Of a stretch of DNA of 64,000 bases, positions 16,347 through 26,051 are shown piece after piece. The translations under genes were made by a program, and so were the position numbers. This DNA comes from Paenibacillus pabuli. GTDB lineage: Bacteria > Bacillota > Bacilli > Paenibacillales > Paenibacillaceae. Every line of letters begins with the position of its first letter. The stretch's first letter is position 1. Below the pieces are notes generated by a model, which ran no database searches, was not told the DNA's origin, and saw only the letters and a list, made by a program, of their open reading frames with translations. The DNA lies in NCBI RefSeq assembly GCF_023101145.1, contig NZ_CP073714.1:5456001-5520000 (forward strand), written 5' to 3'.

Positions 16347-18776
16347 ATGAACGGAAATAAAGAAAAATTGGTTATTATCGGTAATGGCATGGCAGGCATA
16401 AGTACAGTTGAACAAATTTTAAAATTGAGCTCACGGTTCGACATTACGGTCTTTGGCACAGAGCCCTACCCCAACTACAACCGGATTATGCTGTCCTACG
16501 TGCTGGAAGGCAGCAAAACTATTGATGATATTGTGCTCAATGATCTGCATTGGTATGAGGATTATGGTATTACTCTCCATACAGGTACAACTGTAACACG
16601 GATTGATTCCGAGACCCATGAAGTCGTTACTGCAGAAGGCGAACGCTTCCCTTACGACAAAATCATCATCGCAACCGGCTCCAGTTCCTTCATTCTTCCC
16701 GTACCCGGTCATGACAAACAAGGGGTTGTTGGGTTCAGGGATATAGCAGATTGTAACGTTATGCTGGAAGCTGCGAAACAATACAAAAAAGCGGCTGTCA
16801 TTGGGGGCGGGCTTCTAGGCCTGGAAGCTGCCAAAGGGCTGGTACAGCTCGGGATGGAAGTCACAGTTGTGCATTTGATGCAGGATCTGATGGAACGTCA
16901 GCTTGATCCGCAGGCGTCCGCGATGTTAAAAGCCGAACTCGAACGTCAGGGCATCCGGTTCAAGATGGGTGCACAAACCGCAGAGCTGCTTGGTGGCGAA
17001 CGGGTAGAAGGTATTCGTTTTGCCGATGACTCCGTGCTGAACACCGATTTTGTTGTTATGGCCGTAGGCATCAAACCCAACACGGATGTAGCTCGTGAAA
17101 GCGGCATGGAAGTAAACCGGGGCATTGTGGTGAATGACTATATGCAAACATCACTGGATAACGTGTATTCCGTCGGGGAATGTACTGAACATCGCGGTGT
17201 ATGTTACGGCCTCGTGGCCCCGCTATTTGAACAAGGCATGATTCTGGCCAAACATATATGCGGCGTGGATACCGCTCCTTATGAAGGTTCTGTTGTATCC
17301 ACCAAATTGAAAATTTCGGGCGTGGACGTCTTTTCGACCGGTGAATTTATCGACAGTCCCGAACATACGGTCATTGCGCATAAGGATGACTGGAAACGCA
17401 CGTACAAGAAAATTCTTCTTCGGGATAATATCTTAGTAGGTGCCGTACTCTTTGGTGACATTACGGATTCTGCAGAATTACAGAAGTTGATCAAACAAAA
17501 AGCCGAAATGACCGATGAATTGTATGCTTCACTGATGGGTACAGGCTGTGGCGGGCACAAAAAGGCTGCCTCCGTGGAAACCATGGCAGAAGACGAAATT
17601 GTCTGCGGATGTAACGGGGTAACCAAAGGAACCATTGTCGATGCCATTACGAATCAAGGATTAACCAGCGTAGACGAAATTAAAGCCTGTACGGGTGCAA
17701 CCCGCTCCTGCGGCGGCTGTAAACCGGTTGTTGAACAAATTTTGCAATATGTGCTTGGAGACAGCTTCACAACAGGTGCCAAACAGGGAATCTGCGGTTG
17801 CACCTCCCTCAGCCGGGATGAAATCGTAGCCGAGATTAGACAAAAAGGACTGCAAACGACGAAAGAGGTCATGCATGTCCTGGGATGGAGCCAGCCCGAA
17901 GGATGTTCTAAATGCCGCCCAGCCATTAACTATTACCTTGGCATGATTGCGCCAGATACCCATGTGGATGAAAAGGAATCCCGTTTTGTCAACGAACGCA
18001 TGAACGCCAATATTCAAAAAGATGGCACATATACCGTTGTACCGCGCATGTATGGCGGGGTCACAACACCGGAAGACTTGAAACGCATTGCTGACATTTC
18101 GGTCAAATACGATGTAAAAGCCGTCAAAGTAACAGGAGGTCAGCGTCTGGACCTGATTGGAGTCAAAAAAGAAGATCTGCCCAACGTGTGGGCTGAACTG
18201 GATATGCCTTCAGGCTACGCATACGCCAAGTCGCTGAGAACGGTCAAAACATGCGTCGGATCACAATTTTGCCGCTTCGGCACACAGGATTCCATGGCGA
18301 TGGGCGCTCTGCTGGAGCGTAAATTCGAACGTCTGGATCTGCCTGCCAAGTTCAAATATGCCGTAAACGGCTGCCCTCGTAACTGTGCGGAGTCGTGTAC
18401 AAAAGATATCGGTATCGTAGGCAATGACGGCGGCTGGGAAATATTTATTGGAGGCAACGGCGGCATCAAGGCCAGACTGGCTGACTCCCTGTGCAAGGTG
18501 AAGACCGATGAAGAATTAGTTGAGCTTTGTGGAGCAATCATGCAGCATTATCGGGAGACAGCCAACTACCTGGAGCGTACTTCCGAATGGGTGGAACGTG
18601 TGGGTCTGGAGCAGATACGTTCGGTTGTTGTTGATGACGTGAAAGAGCGTAAGGCGCTCATGGAACGAATCGAATTCGCTTTGAAGCAAGTGGAAGATCC
18701 TTGGAAAAAAGCGCTGCGTAACGAGGAAGGTCAGAACAAACTTTTCCATGGCATAGAAGTGACTGCACGACCATAG
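16347..18776 (+). CDS. nirB: NADH-dependent nitrite reductase, large subunit
   Basis: The protein has 809 residues. Seen in order: FAD-binding GNGMAGISTVEQIL near residue 12, NAD-binding GGGLLGLEAAKGL near residue 153, two BFD-like [2Fe-2S] domains (CGCNGVTKG...CGGCKP near 415-460 and CGCTSLSRDE...CSKCRP near 484-530), then the nitrite/sulfite reductase domain with CVGSQFCRFG and NGCPRNCAESC, which hold siroheme and [4Fe-4S]. It reduces nitrite to ammonium with NADH in the cytosol. ATG 16347 has AAGGAGG nine bases upstream. Having two BFD domains is common in Bacillota NirB. Confidence 0.97.
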   Translation: MNGNKEKLVIIGNGMAGISTVEQILKLSSRFDITVFGTEPYPNYNRIMLSYVLEGSKTIDDIVLNDLHWYEDYGITLHTGTTVTRIDSETHEVVTAEGERFPYDKIIIATGSSSFILPVPGHDKQGVVGFRDIADCNVMLEAAKQYKKAAVIGGGLLGLEAAKGLVQLGMEVTVVHLMQDLMERQLDPQASAMLKAELERQGIRFKMGAQTAELLGGERVEGIRFADDSVLNTDFVVMAVGIKPNTDVARESGMEVNRGIVVNDYMQTSLDNVYSVGECTEHRGVCYGLVAPLFEQGMILAKHICGVDTAPYEGSVVSTKLKISGVDVFSTGEFIDSPEHTVIAHKDDWKRTYKKILLRDNILVGAVLFGDITDSAELQKLIKQKAEMTDELYASLMGTGCGGHKKAASVETMAEDEIVCGCNGVTKGTIVDAITNQGLTSVDEIKACTGATRSCGGCKPVVEQILQYVLGDSFTTGAKQGICGCTSLSRDEIVAEIRQKGLQTTKEVMHVLGWSQPEGCSKCRPAINYYLGMIAPDTHVDEKESRFVNERMNANIQKDGTYTVVPRMYGGVTTPEDLKRIADISVKYDVKAVKVTGGQRLDLIGVKKEDLPNVWAELDMPSGYAYAKSLRTVKTCVGSQFCRFGTQDSMAMGALLERKFERLDLPAKFKYAVNGCPRNCAESCTKDIGIVGNDGGWEIFIGGNGGIKARLADSLCKVKTDEELVELCGAIMQHYRETANYLERTSEWVERVGLEQIRSVVVDDVKERKALMERIEFALKQVEDPWKKALRNEEGQNKLFHGIEVTARP

Positions 18777-18852
18777 TACTCCGCTTCGACCATTATAAGA
18801 TAACGCTTTATAAATCCTGTACGTTTAACCTGAAAATAAAGGAGATGTTCAT

Positions 18853-19179
18853 ATGACAACACAGCAATCTGCCATCTACTATCCTGCCGGAGAAATCGAA
18901 GATTTCCTGCCGCAGATTGGCAGAGTAGTTGAGATTAAAGATCACGAACTGGCTGTATTTCGTACCTCGGATGGCACCATCTTCGCTGCAGAAAATAGGA
19001 ATCCCCACCCTAAGGGAGGACCACTGGCCGAAGGAATTGTCTCAGGGTATTATGTGTACGATCCATTGTATGATTGGAAAATCGATCTCAACACGGGTCT
19101 TGTGCAAGCCCCGGATCAGGGACAAGTTCAGATGTACCCCGTGAAGATTGAGAACGGGCAGGTTTGGATCGCCATATAG
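18853..19179 (+). CDS. nirD: Nitrite reductase small subunit (Rieske-like)
   Basis: The protein has 108 residues. It shows the Rieske-like fold pattern of NirD (VEIKDHELAVFRTSDGTIFA, then NPHPKGGPLAEGIVSG, VYDPLYDWKIDLNTG). The cluster-binding Cys residues of true Rieske proteins are absent, as is normal for NirD. AAAGGAG precedes ATG. It lies 76 bases after nirB and works with it. Confidence 0.94.
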   Translation: MTTQQSAIYYPAGEIEDFLPQIGRVVEIKDHELAVFRTSDGTIFAAENRNPHPKGGPLAEGIVSGYYVYDPLYDWKIDLNTGLVQAPDQGQVQMYPVKIENGQVWIAI

Positions 19180-19229
19180 CTATATATTTTCACTGTCAAC
19201 GATAGATGCACCAAATGGAGGAAATCGTC

Positions 19230-20012
19230 ATGTATACACCCAATGTTGAAGGCATTATTGAAGCTGCGGTTAAAAAACGGGATCAAATGAACGCCAGCCT
19301 GCCACGTTACATGGTTGCAGCCTTGATGGCTGGTGCTTATGTAGGTCTTGGCATCATTCTGATATTCAGTATCGGTGCCCCGCTGCTTGCTGCTCAGTCA
19401 CCACTGCAAATGATGCTGATGGGCATGTCTTTTGGACTCGCCCTCACACTCGTTATCTTTGCCGGATCGGAACTGTTCACAGGTAATAACATGTTTTTCA
19501 CCATGAGCACACTGGCTGGCCGGACTACCGTTCGGGATACACTCAAAAACTGGGGACTTGTCTTTCTGGGCAACCTGATCGGTGCCGTTCTGCTCAGCCT
19601 GCTCATTGTGGGCAGCGGTCTCTTCAAGACGGCTGCACCCGAACATCTGCTGTTTGTCGTTTCTGCCAAAAAGATGGCCGCTCCCGTTAGCGAATTGTTC
19701 TTCCGTGGCATTCTCTGTAACTGGCTGGTCTGTCTGGCGATCTGGATGGCAGCCCGCTCGAAAGAGGATATTGCCAAACTTGTCCTCATCTGGTGGTGTC
19801 TGTACGCCTTTATCGCCAGTGGTTATGAACATAGTGTCGCCAATATGACCTTGCTATCCTTGTCCTGGCTGCTGCCAAACCACCCGGATACGATTACTCT
19901 GGCAGGCTGGATGCATAACATGATTCCGGTCACGCTCGGTAATATTATCGGAGGAGCTCTATTTGTCGGCATGGCTTACTGGTTTGTTTCGCCTGTGAGA
20001 AAAAAAGAATAG
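19230..20012 (+). CDS. nirC: Formate/nitrite channel NirC
   Basis: The protein has 260 residues and six membrane helices of the FNT family. Seen: LMGMSFGLALTLVIFAGSELFTGNN near residue 70 (FNT motif) and RGILCNWLVCLAIWMA near residue 160, FIASGYEHSVANM near residue 199. It passes nitrite into the cell for NirBD. GGAGG is eight bases before ATG 19230; an upstream in-frame ATG at 19206 lacks a ribosome binding site. It is the third gene of the nir operon. Confidence 0.94.
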   Translation: MYTPNVEGIIEAAVKKRDQMNASLPRYMVAALMAGAYVGLGIILIFSIGAPLLAAQSPLQMMLMGMSFGLALTLVIFAGSELFTGNNMFFTMSTLAGRTTVRDTLKNWGLVFLGNLIGAVLLSLLIVGSGLFKTAAPEHLLFVVSAKKMAAPVSELFFRGILCNWLVCLAIWMAARSKEDIAKLVLIWWCLYAFIASGYEHSVANMTLLSLSWLLPNHPDTITLAGWMHNMIPVTLGNIIGGALFVGMAYWFVSPVRKKE

Positions 20013-20118
20013 ATCGCCTACCATATAGTTCACTTTCGTTAGTAGTCTTTTTGCAGGAACTCAGATGTATACCAACGTTTAATTTAATCTGCTTGTACAT
20101 CTTCATTACCATTTCTTC

Positions 20119-20167
20119 ACCACCATTCTTCCTTCGACTTATCTTCAAAGGGACATGGTGGTTTTTT
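20119..20167 (+). terminator. Probable terminator after nirC
   Basis: ACCACCAT and ATGGTGGT pair across a 28-base loop and are followed by six T. The loop is long, so support is moderate. Confidence 0.5.
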
Positions 20168-20269
20168 CTATTTAGCCATTTTTACCTTTCATGTATACAT
20201 CGTTAATCCACGGTTAATATAACTGGAGTATACTCGGTGCATACCCAACTAAAAAGGATGATCGCATAC

Positions 20270-20899
20270 ATGGGAATTCATACGTACTTCAGGTCTCTAA
20301 ACGATCTCGAACGCATTATCCGCACGCCTGGCAAATTCAAGTTTGAAGAACACAGTGTATCCGCACACTCCTGGAAAGTTGTGCAGTACGCCAAAACGCT
20401 CGCCGATATTGAAGAACAACACGGCGTCAGCATCGATTGGAAGAAGTTATACGAAATCACCAGCAGCCATGATTATGGTGAAATCTTCATCGGTGATATT
20501 AAAACACCGGTCAAGCATTACTCTCTGGAGCTGCGTTCGATGCTGCAACAAGTGGAAGAAGGCATGGTTGAGCATTTTATTAACGAAAATATTCCTGAAG
20601 AATTCCAGCCGATTTTCCGCAGACAGCTGCGTGAAGGCAAAGATAACTCTGTCGAAGGACTTATTCTGGAAGTGGCCGACAAAATGGATCAGGTGTACGA
20701 AGCGTTTGCTGAACTGCAACGTGGCAACACCGAGAAGGAATTTATCGTGATGTACCGATATGCCCTGATCAAAATCAAAAATATTGACCTCCACTGTGTA
20801 CACTATTTTCTCGAGCATATTCTCCCCGACATCATTGAGGAAGGCAACCGTTCCCTATTTGATATCCGCCAAATCACGGAAGAGGCCTTGTCCCAATAA
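20270..20899 (+). CDS. YfbR-like HD-domain 5'-nucleotidase
   Basis: The protein has 209 residues. Seen: H in EEHSVSAHSWKVVQYAKTL near residue 32, the HD-type pair in TSSHDYGEIFIGDI near residue 66, and EVADKMDQVYEAF near residue 138 (last Asp). This matches the HD-domain family of YfbR, which dephosphorylates deoxynucleoside monophosphates. ATG 20270 gives the family start MGIHTYFRSLNDLERI; a GTG-like upstream extension is less likely. A short hairpin (AAAGGCC / GGGCTTT, about 20926-20947) with seven T ends it and also the converging gene. Confidence 0.8.
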   Translation: MGIHTYFRSLNDLERIIRTPGKFKFEEHSVSAHSWKVVQYAKTLADIEEQHGVSIDWKKLYEITSSHDYGEIFIGDIKTPVKHYSLELRSMLQQVEEGMVEHFINENIPEEFQPIFRRQLREGKDNSVEGLILEVADKMDQVYEAFAELQRGNTEKEFIVMYRYALIKIKNIDLHCVHYFLEHILPDIIEEGNRSLFDIRQITEEALSQ

Positions 20900-20951
20900 T
20901 CAGCTCCAGTCATCGTGGTTCTACAAAGGCCATGGACAGGGCTTTTTTTCG

Positions 20952-21710
20952 TTATTGTAACTGTTGGCGATACTCGCTAGGATACAGTCCTGTCTTGTTT
21001 TTGAAAATACGGCTGAAATAATGGGAATCACTGTATCCTACCGCTTTACCTACTGTCTTGATATCCATATCTTCAAAGGCCGCGAGCATGCGTTTTGCTT
21101 CGTTGATTCGAAGTCCTGTCATATATTTGAGCGGTGTTTCGCCCGTTACTTTTTTGAAGCACTTTCCCAGGTAATCCACACTGAAATGCATCTGTCCTGC
21201 CATATCCTGCAACGTGATTTCATGCATATAGTTCTGTTTCAGATACCGTTTGACAGCCTCTGCAATATCTTCCGGCTTTACCTGTTCGTCCTGCACTGCG
21301 CTGACATGGGCCAGCGAGTCTCCTGCGCTCCCGAGTTTTAATTCCATCGCGTCCAGCAGCGACCGGAGTTGTTGCTCCGTGAGTGGTTTGAGGAGATAAT
21401 CCTCCACTTTATAATGGATCGCCTGACGTGCATATTCAAACTCATGGTGGCCGCTCAGGATTACAATCTTGACATGGGGGTAGGCAAAATACAGATGTTT
21501 TGCCAGTTCCAGCCCATTCATAACCGGCATCTGAATATCGGTAACAACCAGGTCAGGCACCATTTGTTCAATTAGCTGTAATGCTTCCTGTCCATTCCTC
21601 GCTTCACCAATCACCTCGAAACGTGTGCTAATCTCCCTGAATTTACGCGATACATTGCGGCGAATCAATGCCTCGTCCTCGACAATAATGGTTCTATACG
21701 TCAACGTCAT
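20952..21710 (-). CDS. YesN-like response regulator, receiver plus AraC-type domain
   Basis: The protein has 252 residues. Seen: receiver domain with acidic pocket IIVEDEALIRRN at residue 7, phosphoacceptor Asp in LVVTDIQMPVMNG near residue 54 and Lys in EDYLLKPL near 104; then two AraC helix-turn-helix units (ITLQDMAGQMHFSVDYLGKC and DIKTVGKAVGYSDSHYFSRI). ATG 21710 follows AAAGGAG; a TTG at 21746 is possible. It overlaps the kinase gene by 17 bases and probably controls the sugar transporter encoded divergently. Confidence 0.92.
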   Translation of the reverse strand: MTLTYRTIIVEDEALIRRNVSRKFREISTRFEVIGEARNGQEALQLIEQMVPDLVVTDIQMPVMNGLELAKHLYFAYPHVKIVILSGHHEFEYARQAIHYKVEDYLLKPLTEQQLRSLLDAMELKLGSAGDSLAHVSAVQDEQVKPEDIAEAVKRYLKQNYMHEITLQDMAGQMHFSVDYLGKCFKKVTGETPLKYMTGLRINEAKRMLAAFEDMDIKTVGKAVGYSDSHYFSRIFKNKTGLYPSEYRQQLQ

Positions 21711-23595
21711 GGATTGAACGGTGCTCCTTTCGAATGGAACCTCCAATGGTAATGCTCACTCCACCAGAAAGTTTGTTTACAATATGAATACGAGCTGCGG
21801 GGCCATACCATAACTTCAGTCTGATCCAAATGTTCCGGAGGCCCATCCCGCCCATCTCCAGCTCAGGCATGCGCTCCCATTCCTGTGATTTCTTCATGTA
21901 TTGCTGTATGGCGCTAAGCGCCTCGGGTTCCATACCAGGTCCGTTATCTTCTACTGTTATTTGCCATGCCTTTGCTCTCGTGTCCAGTTCTCCAATGATA
22001 TGTATCCTCCAGGGTGGCGTATCCCCAAGTCCATATTTCATGACATTTTCCAATAAAGGCTGAATCAGAAGCATCGGAACCTGAATGTCTTTCATTGCGT
22101 CAGGGATATGAAATTCATAGACCAGATCATCTTCAAACCGGATTTTCATACACTCCAGGTATCGTTCGCAATAGTCGATTTCTTTGGATAATGGGACACC
22201 GTTTTTGTTCGGGGTCGAGATATAACGCAGCATAGAAGCAATATGACCACAGAACGCAACAATCTGCCCATTCATGCCTTCTTCCGCCATGATACTGATG
22301 TTCGTAATGTTGTTATACAGAAAGTGAGGATTCATCTGGGACTGCAAGGCCAGCAATCTGGCATCCGTCTCCTGTGATTTGATGGCAATCATATCCTGAA
22401 AGGACTGTACAAGCTGTTGATTCAGTCTGATAAATGTATCATTCAGTTCATCCATCTCGCGGATGGAACCCGGACGATCCAGCTTAAACAACTGACCCGA
22501 GTCCTCACCCGTGGTTAGATCATGCACACCCGTTTTCTGAATAATACGCTGCAAACGATGGAGCGGCAAAGTGACACGCTTCGAGATCAGGTAAGAGAGA
22601 AGCAGAATAAGCATCAATGTACCCAAAGTAGCCCCCATAAACAGAAGAGCCATGCGATTCAGATTTGCAAAAAGGGACTGCTTGGACTGCATAACGACAA
22701 CCGTCCATCCTGTCTCCTGTGAGGTGGTGTATGTCATCATCTGTTTCGAATTCCCATACGGATCAGAAATTTCCTGCATCGTTCCTGATGCCTCGTCACC
22801 ATTACGAACTCTCTCTACAACGTAGGCACTGTTTTCAATCAACTCTCGATCATCAGAAGCAAAAGGATATAATAGTGTATTTCGCTCGTCCATCACATAA
22901 ATGCGAAGATCATCATGACCACCCTGTACTTCATTCAAATGCTGGAACAAGGTACCCGCATCCTGCAGAATCTCAACGACTCCCTGACTGACGTAATTCC
23001 CGTCTTTGTATACGCGAGTGAGAGAGATATACGGATTCCCGGACTTCCCCTCCTCTGTAGGCATAGGCAGACTTCCCCCATCCAACAGCCGGATGACCCG
23101 CCAGCCACTCCTCTCCCACGTTTCCTCGTACCATGGTCGTTGAGTGAGGTCTACCGACATTTGACCGTTAAAAGACCCTGCCCCCAGCATTTTGCCATTC
23201 ACGTCATAGATATTCGCCTGTTTCGCCGTGTTGGAGCTGCTAATAATCGCCAGAATGACATCAATCAATGTCGTTGTATCCTTGTAAAATGCCGGATCAC
23301 TCCCCAGTGTCTGTTCACTGTCCTCCGCCGGAGACAAATAATGACTGAAATGTTCTTTCACCAGATTGGAATACACAATGTTCATGGAAAAATTGTTCAT
23401 TTTGACAACCTCTTGATCCAGATTGCCTACTATCGATACCCCCAGTTGCTTCTGCTGCTCCTCACTACGATTACGGATATCGCTTGCGAGAAAAACATAC
23501 AGAAGGCCCGCTACAATGAGCGAAAAGATTATAAACACCGCAGAGTAATAGGCAAACAGGCTTTGCTGAAGCGTTCTAAAGCGATAACGAACCAT
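21694..23595 (-). CDS. YesM-like sensor histidine kinase
   Basis: The protein has 633 residues. Seen: an N-terminal membrane helix (AYYSAVFIIFSLIVAGLLYVF), a large extracellular double-Cache-like sensor region (residues about 40-300), a second membrane helix (MALLFMGATLGTLMLILLLS), a HAMP linker, the His_kinase family motif LQSQMNPHFLYNNITNIS with the phosphorylated His near residue 430, and the ATPase motifs VEDNGPGMEPEAL and GGMGLRNI. ATG 23595 has GAGGTG before it. This type usually senses sugars or their binding proteins. Confidence 0.93.
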   Translation of the reverse strand: MVRYRFRTLQQSLFAYYSAVFIIFSLIVAGLLYVFLASDIRNRSEEQQKQLGVSIVGNLDQEVVKMNNFSMNIVYSNLVKEHFSHYLSPAEDSEQTLGSDPAFYKDTTTLIDVILAIISSSNTAKQANIYDVNGKMLGAGSFNGQMSVDLTQRPWYEETWERSGWRVIRLLDGGSLPMPTEEGKSGNPYISLTRVYKDGNYVSQGVVEILQDAGTLFQHLNEVQGGHDDLRIYVMDERNTLLYPFASDDRELIENSAYVVERVRNGDEASGTMQEISDPYGNSKQMMTYTTSQETGWTVVVMQSKQSLFANLNRMALLFMGATLGTLMLILLLSYLISKRVTLPLHRLQRIIQKTGVHDLTTGEDSGQLFKLDRPGSIREMDELNDTFIRLNQQLVQSFQDMIAIKSQETDARLLALQSQMNPHFLYNNITNISIMAEEGMNGQIVAFCGHIASMLRYISTPNKNGVPLSKEIDYCERYLECMKIRFEDDLVYEFHIPDAMKDIQVPMLLIQPLLENVMKYGLGDTPPWRIHIIGELDTRAKAWQITVEDNGPGMEPEALSAIQQYMKKSQEWERMPELEMGGMGLRNIWIRLKLWYGPAARIHIVNKLSGGVSITIGGSIRKEHRSIHDVDV

Positions 23596-23774
23596 CTCAC
23601 ACCTCATCCTCTTGACTTAAGTCTATTGCGTTATTCGAAAATGTCCACTCAACAGAACGCTTTTGTCTATTGAGCACATTCGTCGTTCACAGTAAAGTTA
23701 TCCACATAAGAATACGCTTACATCAAGCGTTTCGGCAAGTGTCAATTATTCTTTTTATTCTGGGAGGTTCAATC

Positions 23775-25076
23775 ATGAGAAAACGATTTCTATTTTCCTT
23801 CGCAAGTGTGCTGCTGCTCTCCACCCTGCTGCTTGCCGGATGCAATTCCGGTAAAAATGCGGACGGCAATGGCAAGGTAACACTCACTTTCGGAACAAGC
23901 CAGTCTGGTATTCCACGTACAGGGATCATGCAGACGATGGCTAAGGAGTATGAGCAGGAAACTGGCGTCAAAATTGACTTTCAGGTGGTCCCTGATGCCC
24001 AGTGGCGTGACTTGATCAAGGTGAAGCTCGCCTCCGGTGAAGCTCCTGATATTTTCAACGTTGATGTGGACCCGCTTAGCATGCCTGCCAACGTAAGGCC
24101 GGAAGAAAACGCGATTGATCTGACCAAGGAAGAATTTACGGGTCGCATGTCGGAGGAGATTTTACCAACAGTCAGTCACAAGGGCAAGGTATATGGCGTT
24201 TCTTTTGCACCAACAAAAATCTGGTATGTGTACTATAACAAACGCATCTTTGAAGAGCTTGGCATTGAGCCGCCAACTTCATATGCAGAATTCAAGGCGA
24301 TCAGCCAGAAAATCAAGGATAAAGACATCATCCCTTTCTATCAGGCACCTGCCAGTGGATGGTATCAAGTTCTGCCTTTGTTCGAAACGGGGCCTAACTA
24401 TGAGCAGTCTGCGCCGGGAACGTATGAGAAACTGAACAACAATGAGATGAAAGTTGAAGATTTGACGCAGCTCAAGACGGTCATTGAGCAGTTGAAAGAA
24501 TTTGCGGACCTCGGCTATTTCGGCAAAGATTTCCTCTCCAATACCGTTGAAGCGGGAATCGAGGCCTTCGGTCAGGAGAAAGCGGCCATGCTGCTGCGGG
24601 TACCAGGTACGGAGAAGGAAGTGTCCGAGGCTTATCCGGCGATGGCGGACAATATGGGATTCTTCGTCATGCCGTGGGGAGACAACCAGACCATTGGTGT
24701 GAACCCGGGTGGTTCAGCAGCCATGTTTGGCAATAAAAACAGCAAACATCCTGAGGAAGTACTGAAATTCTTCCGCTGGATTACGGAGCATGATCATCTG
24801 CAGCGTGTCTTTGATGAAGGTGAAGGCAATCTGACGATCTGCTGGCCAGAAATCGAACCGAAGCTGACGCAGGATTATATCGATTATGAGAAAAATCATG
24901 AAAAGGGTACGGTGATGCAGGCAGCCGTGAAGTACATTGATCCGCAATGGATGGATATCGGCAAGGATCTTTCCGGCATGTTCGCCGGAGCAATGACCCC
25001 GGACCAAATATTGCAGAATATTGATAAACGCCGGGCTGAACAAGCCAAAGTGCTGAAGGATGAAGCGTGGCAATAA
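23775..25076 (+). CDS. Sugar ABC transporter substrate-binding lipoprotein
   Basis: The protein has 433 residues. Seen: a lipoprotein signal peptide MRKRFLFSFASVLLLSTLLL with lipobox LAGC (Cys near residue 22), then a family-1 solute-binding fold (LTFGTSQSGIPRTGIMQTMA, DIFNVDVDPLS, PWGDNQTIGVNPGGSAAM). GGGAGG precedes ATG 23775; an earlier in-frame ATG at 23670 would spoil the signal peptide. It starts an operon with two permeases and has no ATPase gene, as is usual for Paenibacillus systems that share a MsmX-like ATPase. The sugar is not known. Confidence 0.93.
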   Translation: MRKRFLFSFASVLLLSTLLLAGCNSGKNADGNGKVTLTFGTSQSGIPRTGIMQTMAKEYEQETGVKIDFQVVPDAQWRDLIKVKLASGEAPDIFNVDVDPLSMPANVRPEENAIDLTKEEFTGRMSEEILPTVSHKGKVYGVSFAPTKIWYVYYNKRIFEELGIEPPTSYAEFKAISQKIKDKDIIPFYQAPASGWYQVLPLFETGPNYEQSAPGTYEKLNNNEMKVEDLTQLKTVIEQLKEFADLGYFGKDFLSNTVEAGIEAFGQEKAAMLLRVPGTEKEVSEAYPAMADNMGFFVMPWGDNQTIGVNPGGSAAMFGNKNSKHPEEVLKFFRWITEHDHLQRVFDEGEGNLTICWPEIEPKLTQDYIDYEKNHEKGTVMQAAVKYIDPQWMDIGKDLSGMFAGAMTPDQILQNIDKRRAEQAKVLKDEAWQ

Positions 25077-25178
25077 CAGCGTATAGGCCGGTACCTATAA
25101 TATAAGGCTGACCAGCGTTGCATGCAGCGGGCATCGCCCGCTCATGGATGTTGGCAGGAAGGACAGGTGTAACGGATT

Positions 25179-26051
25179 ATGAATGCGAACAAGATCTATC
25201 CCTGGTATTTCTCATCCGGAGCGATTGTATTATATCTACTGTTCATCGTCGCTCCCGCCCTGCTGGGCATCTACTACTCCTTCACCGACTGGAACAGCTA
25301 CAGTTCGGAGAAGAACTTTATAGGCCTGGAACATTTCCGCACTATTCTGGCGGGTGATCCAACGTATTTACTTTTTATTAAGAATACAGTACTTTTTACC
25401 CTCATTACCTCCATCGCCAAGACGGTACTGGGTCTCTTCCTTGCCCTGCTGCTGGTCAGCGGTGTAAAGGCCGCCAATCTGCATCGGATGATCATTTTTT
25501 CACCCCAGGTGCTGTCATTCCTGATCGTCGGCCTGGTATTCAAAAGCCTGCTCGATCCCAACAATGGGTTCGTTAACGTGACGCTGCGTTCGCTCGGTCT
25601 GGACGTTCTGGCCCAGAACTGGCTGGGCTCACTGACCTGGGCCATGCCATCCATCATGGCGGTGGATACGTGGAAAGGGATGGGGTACATCATGGTCCTG
25701 TTCATCGCCGGACTGCTCGCCATTCCCCGTGATTATTATGAAGCAGCATCCATTGATGGTGCAGGCTTCGGGCAGAAACTGTTTCGGATCACCATTCCGA
25801 TGCTGATGCCTACGATCACGATCGCCACGGTGCTTAATATTACGTACGGGCTGCGGGTATTCGATGCCGTATACGTGCTGACTAACGGTGGACCAGGCAA
25901 CGCGACAGATGTGATTAACACAGCGGTGTATTCCTCTTTTGCAAAAGGCTATTGGGGGCTCGGCAGTGCGTTATCCACGATTCTGTTTGTCCTTATGGCG
26001 ATCATCTCCTTCTTCATCATCCGCTTGATGAACCGAAAGGTGGAATTCTAG
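25179..26051 (+). CDS. Sugar ABC transporter permease, MalF-like
   Basis: The protein has 290 residues and six membrane helices. Seen: the EAA loop YYEAASIDGAGFGQKLFRIT near residue 187, where the ATPase docks, and NGGPGNATDVINTAVY near the end, typical of the UgpA/LacF type. It forms the channel with the next gene, which begins at the base after its stop. Confidence 0.92.
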   Translation: MNANKIYPWYFSSGAIVLYLLFIVAPALLGIYYSFTDWNSYSSEKNFIGLEHFRTILAGDPTYLLFIKNTVLFTLITSIAKTVLGLFLALLLVSGVKAANLHRMIIFSPQVLSFLIVGLVFKSLLDPNNGFVNVTLRSLGLDVLAQNWLGSLTWAMPSIMAVDTWKGMGYIMVLFIAGLLAIPRDYYEAASIDGAGFGQKLFRITIPMLMPTITIATVLNITYGLRVFDAVYVLTNGGPGNATDVINTAVYSSFAKGYWGLGSALSTILFVLMAIISFFIIRLMNRKVEF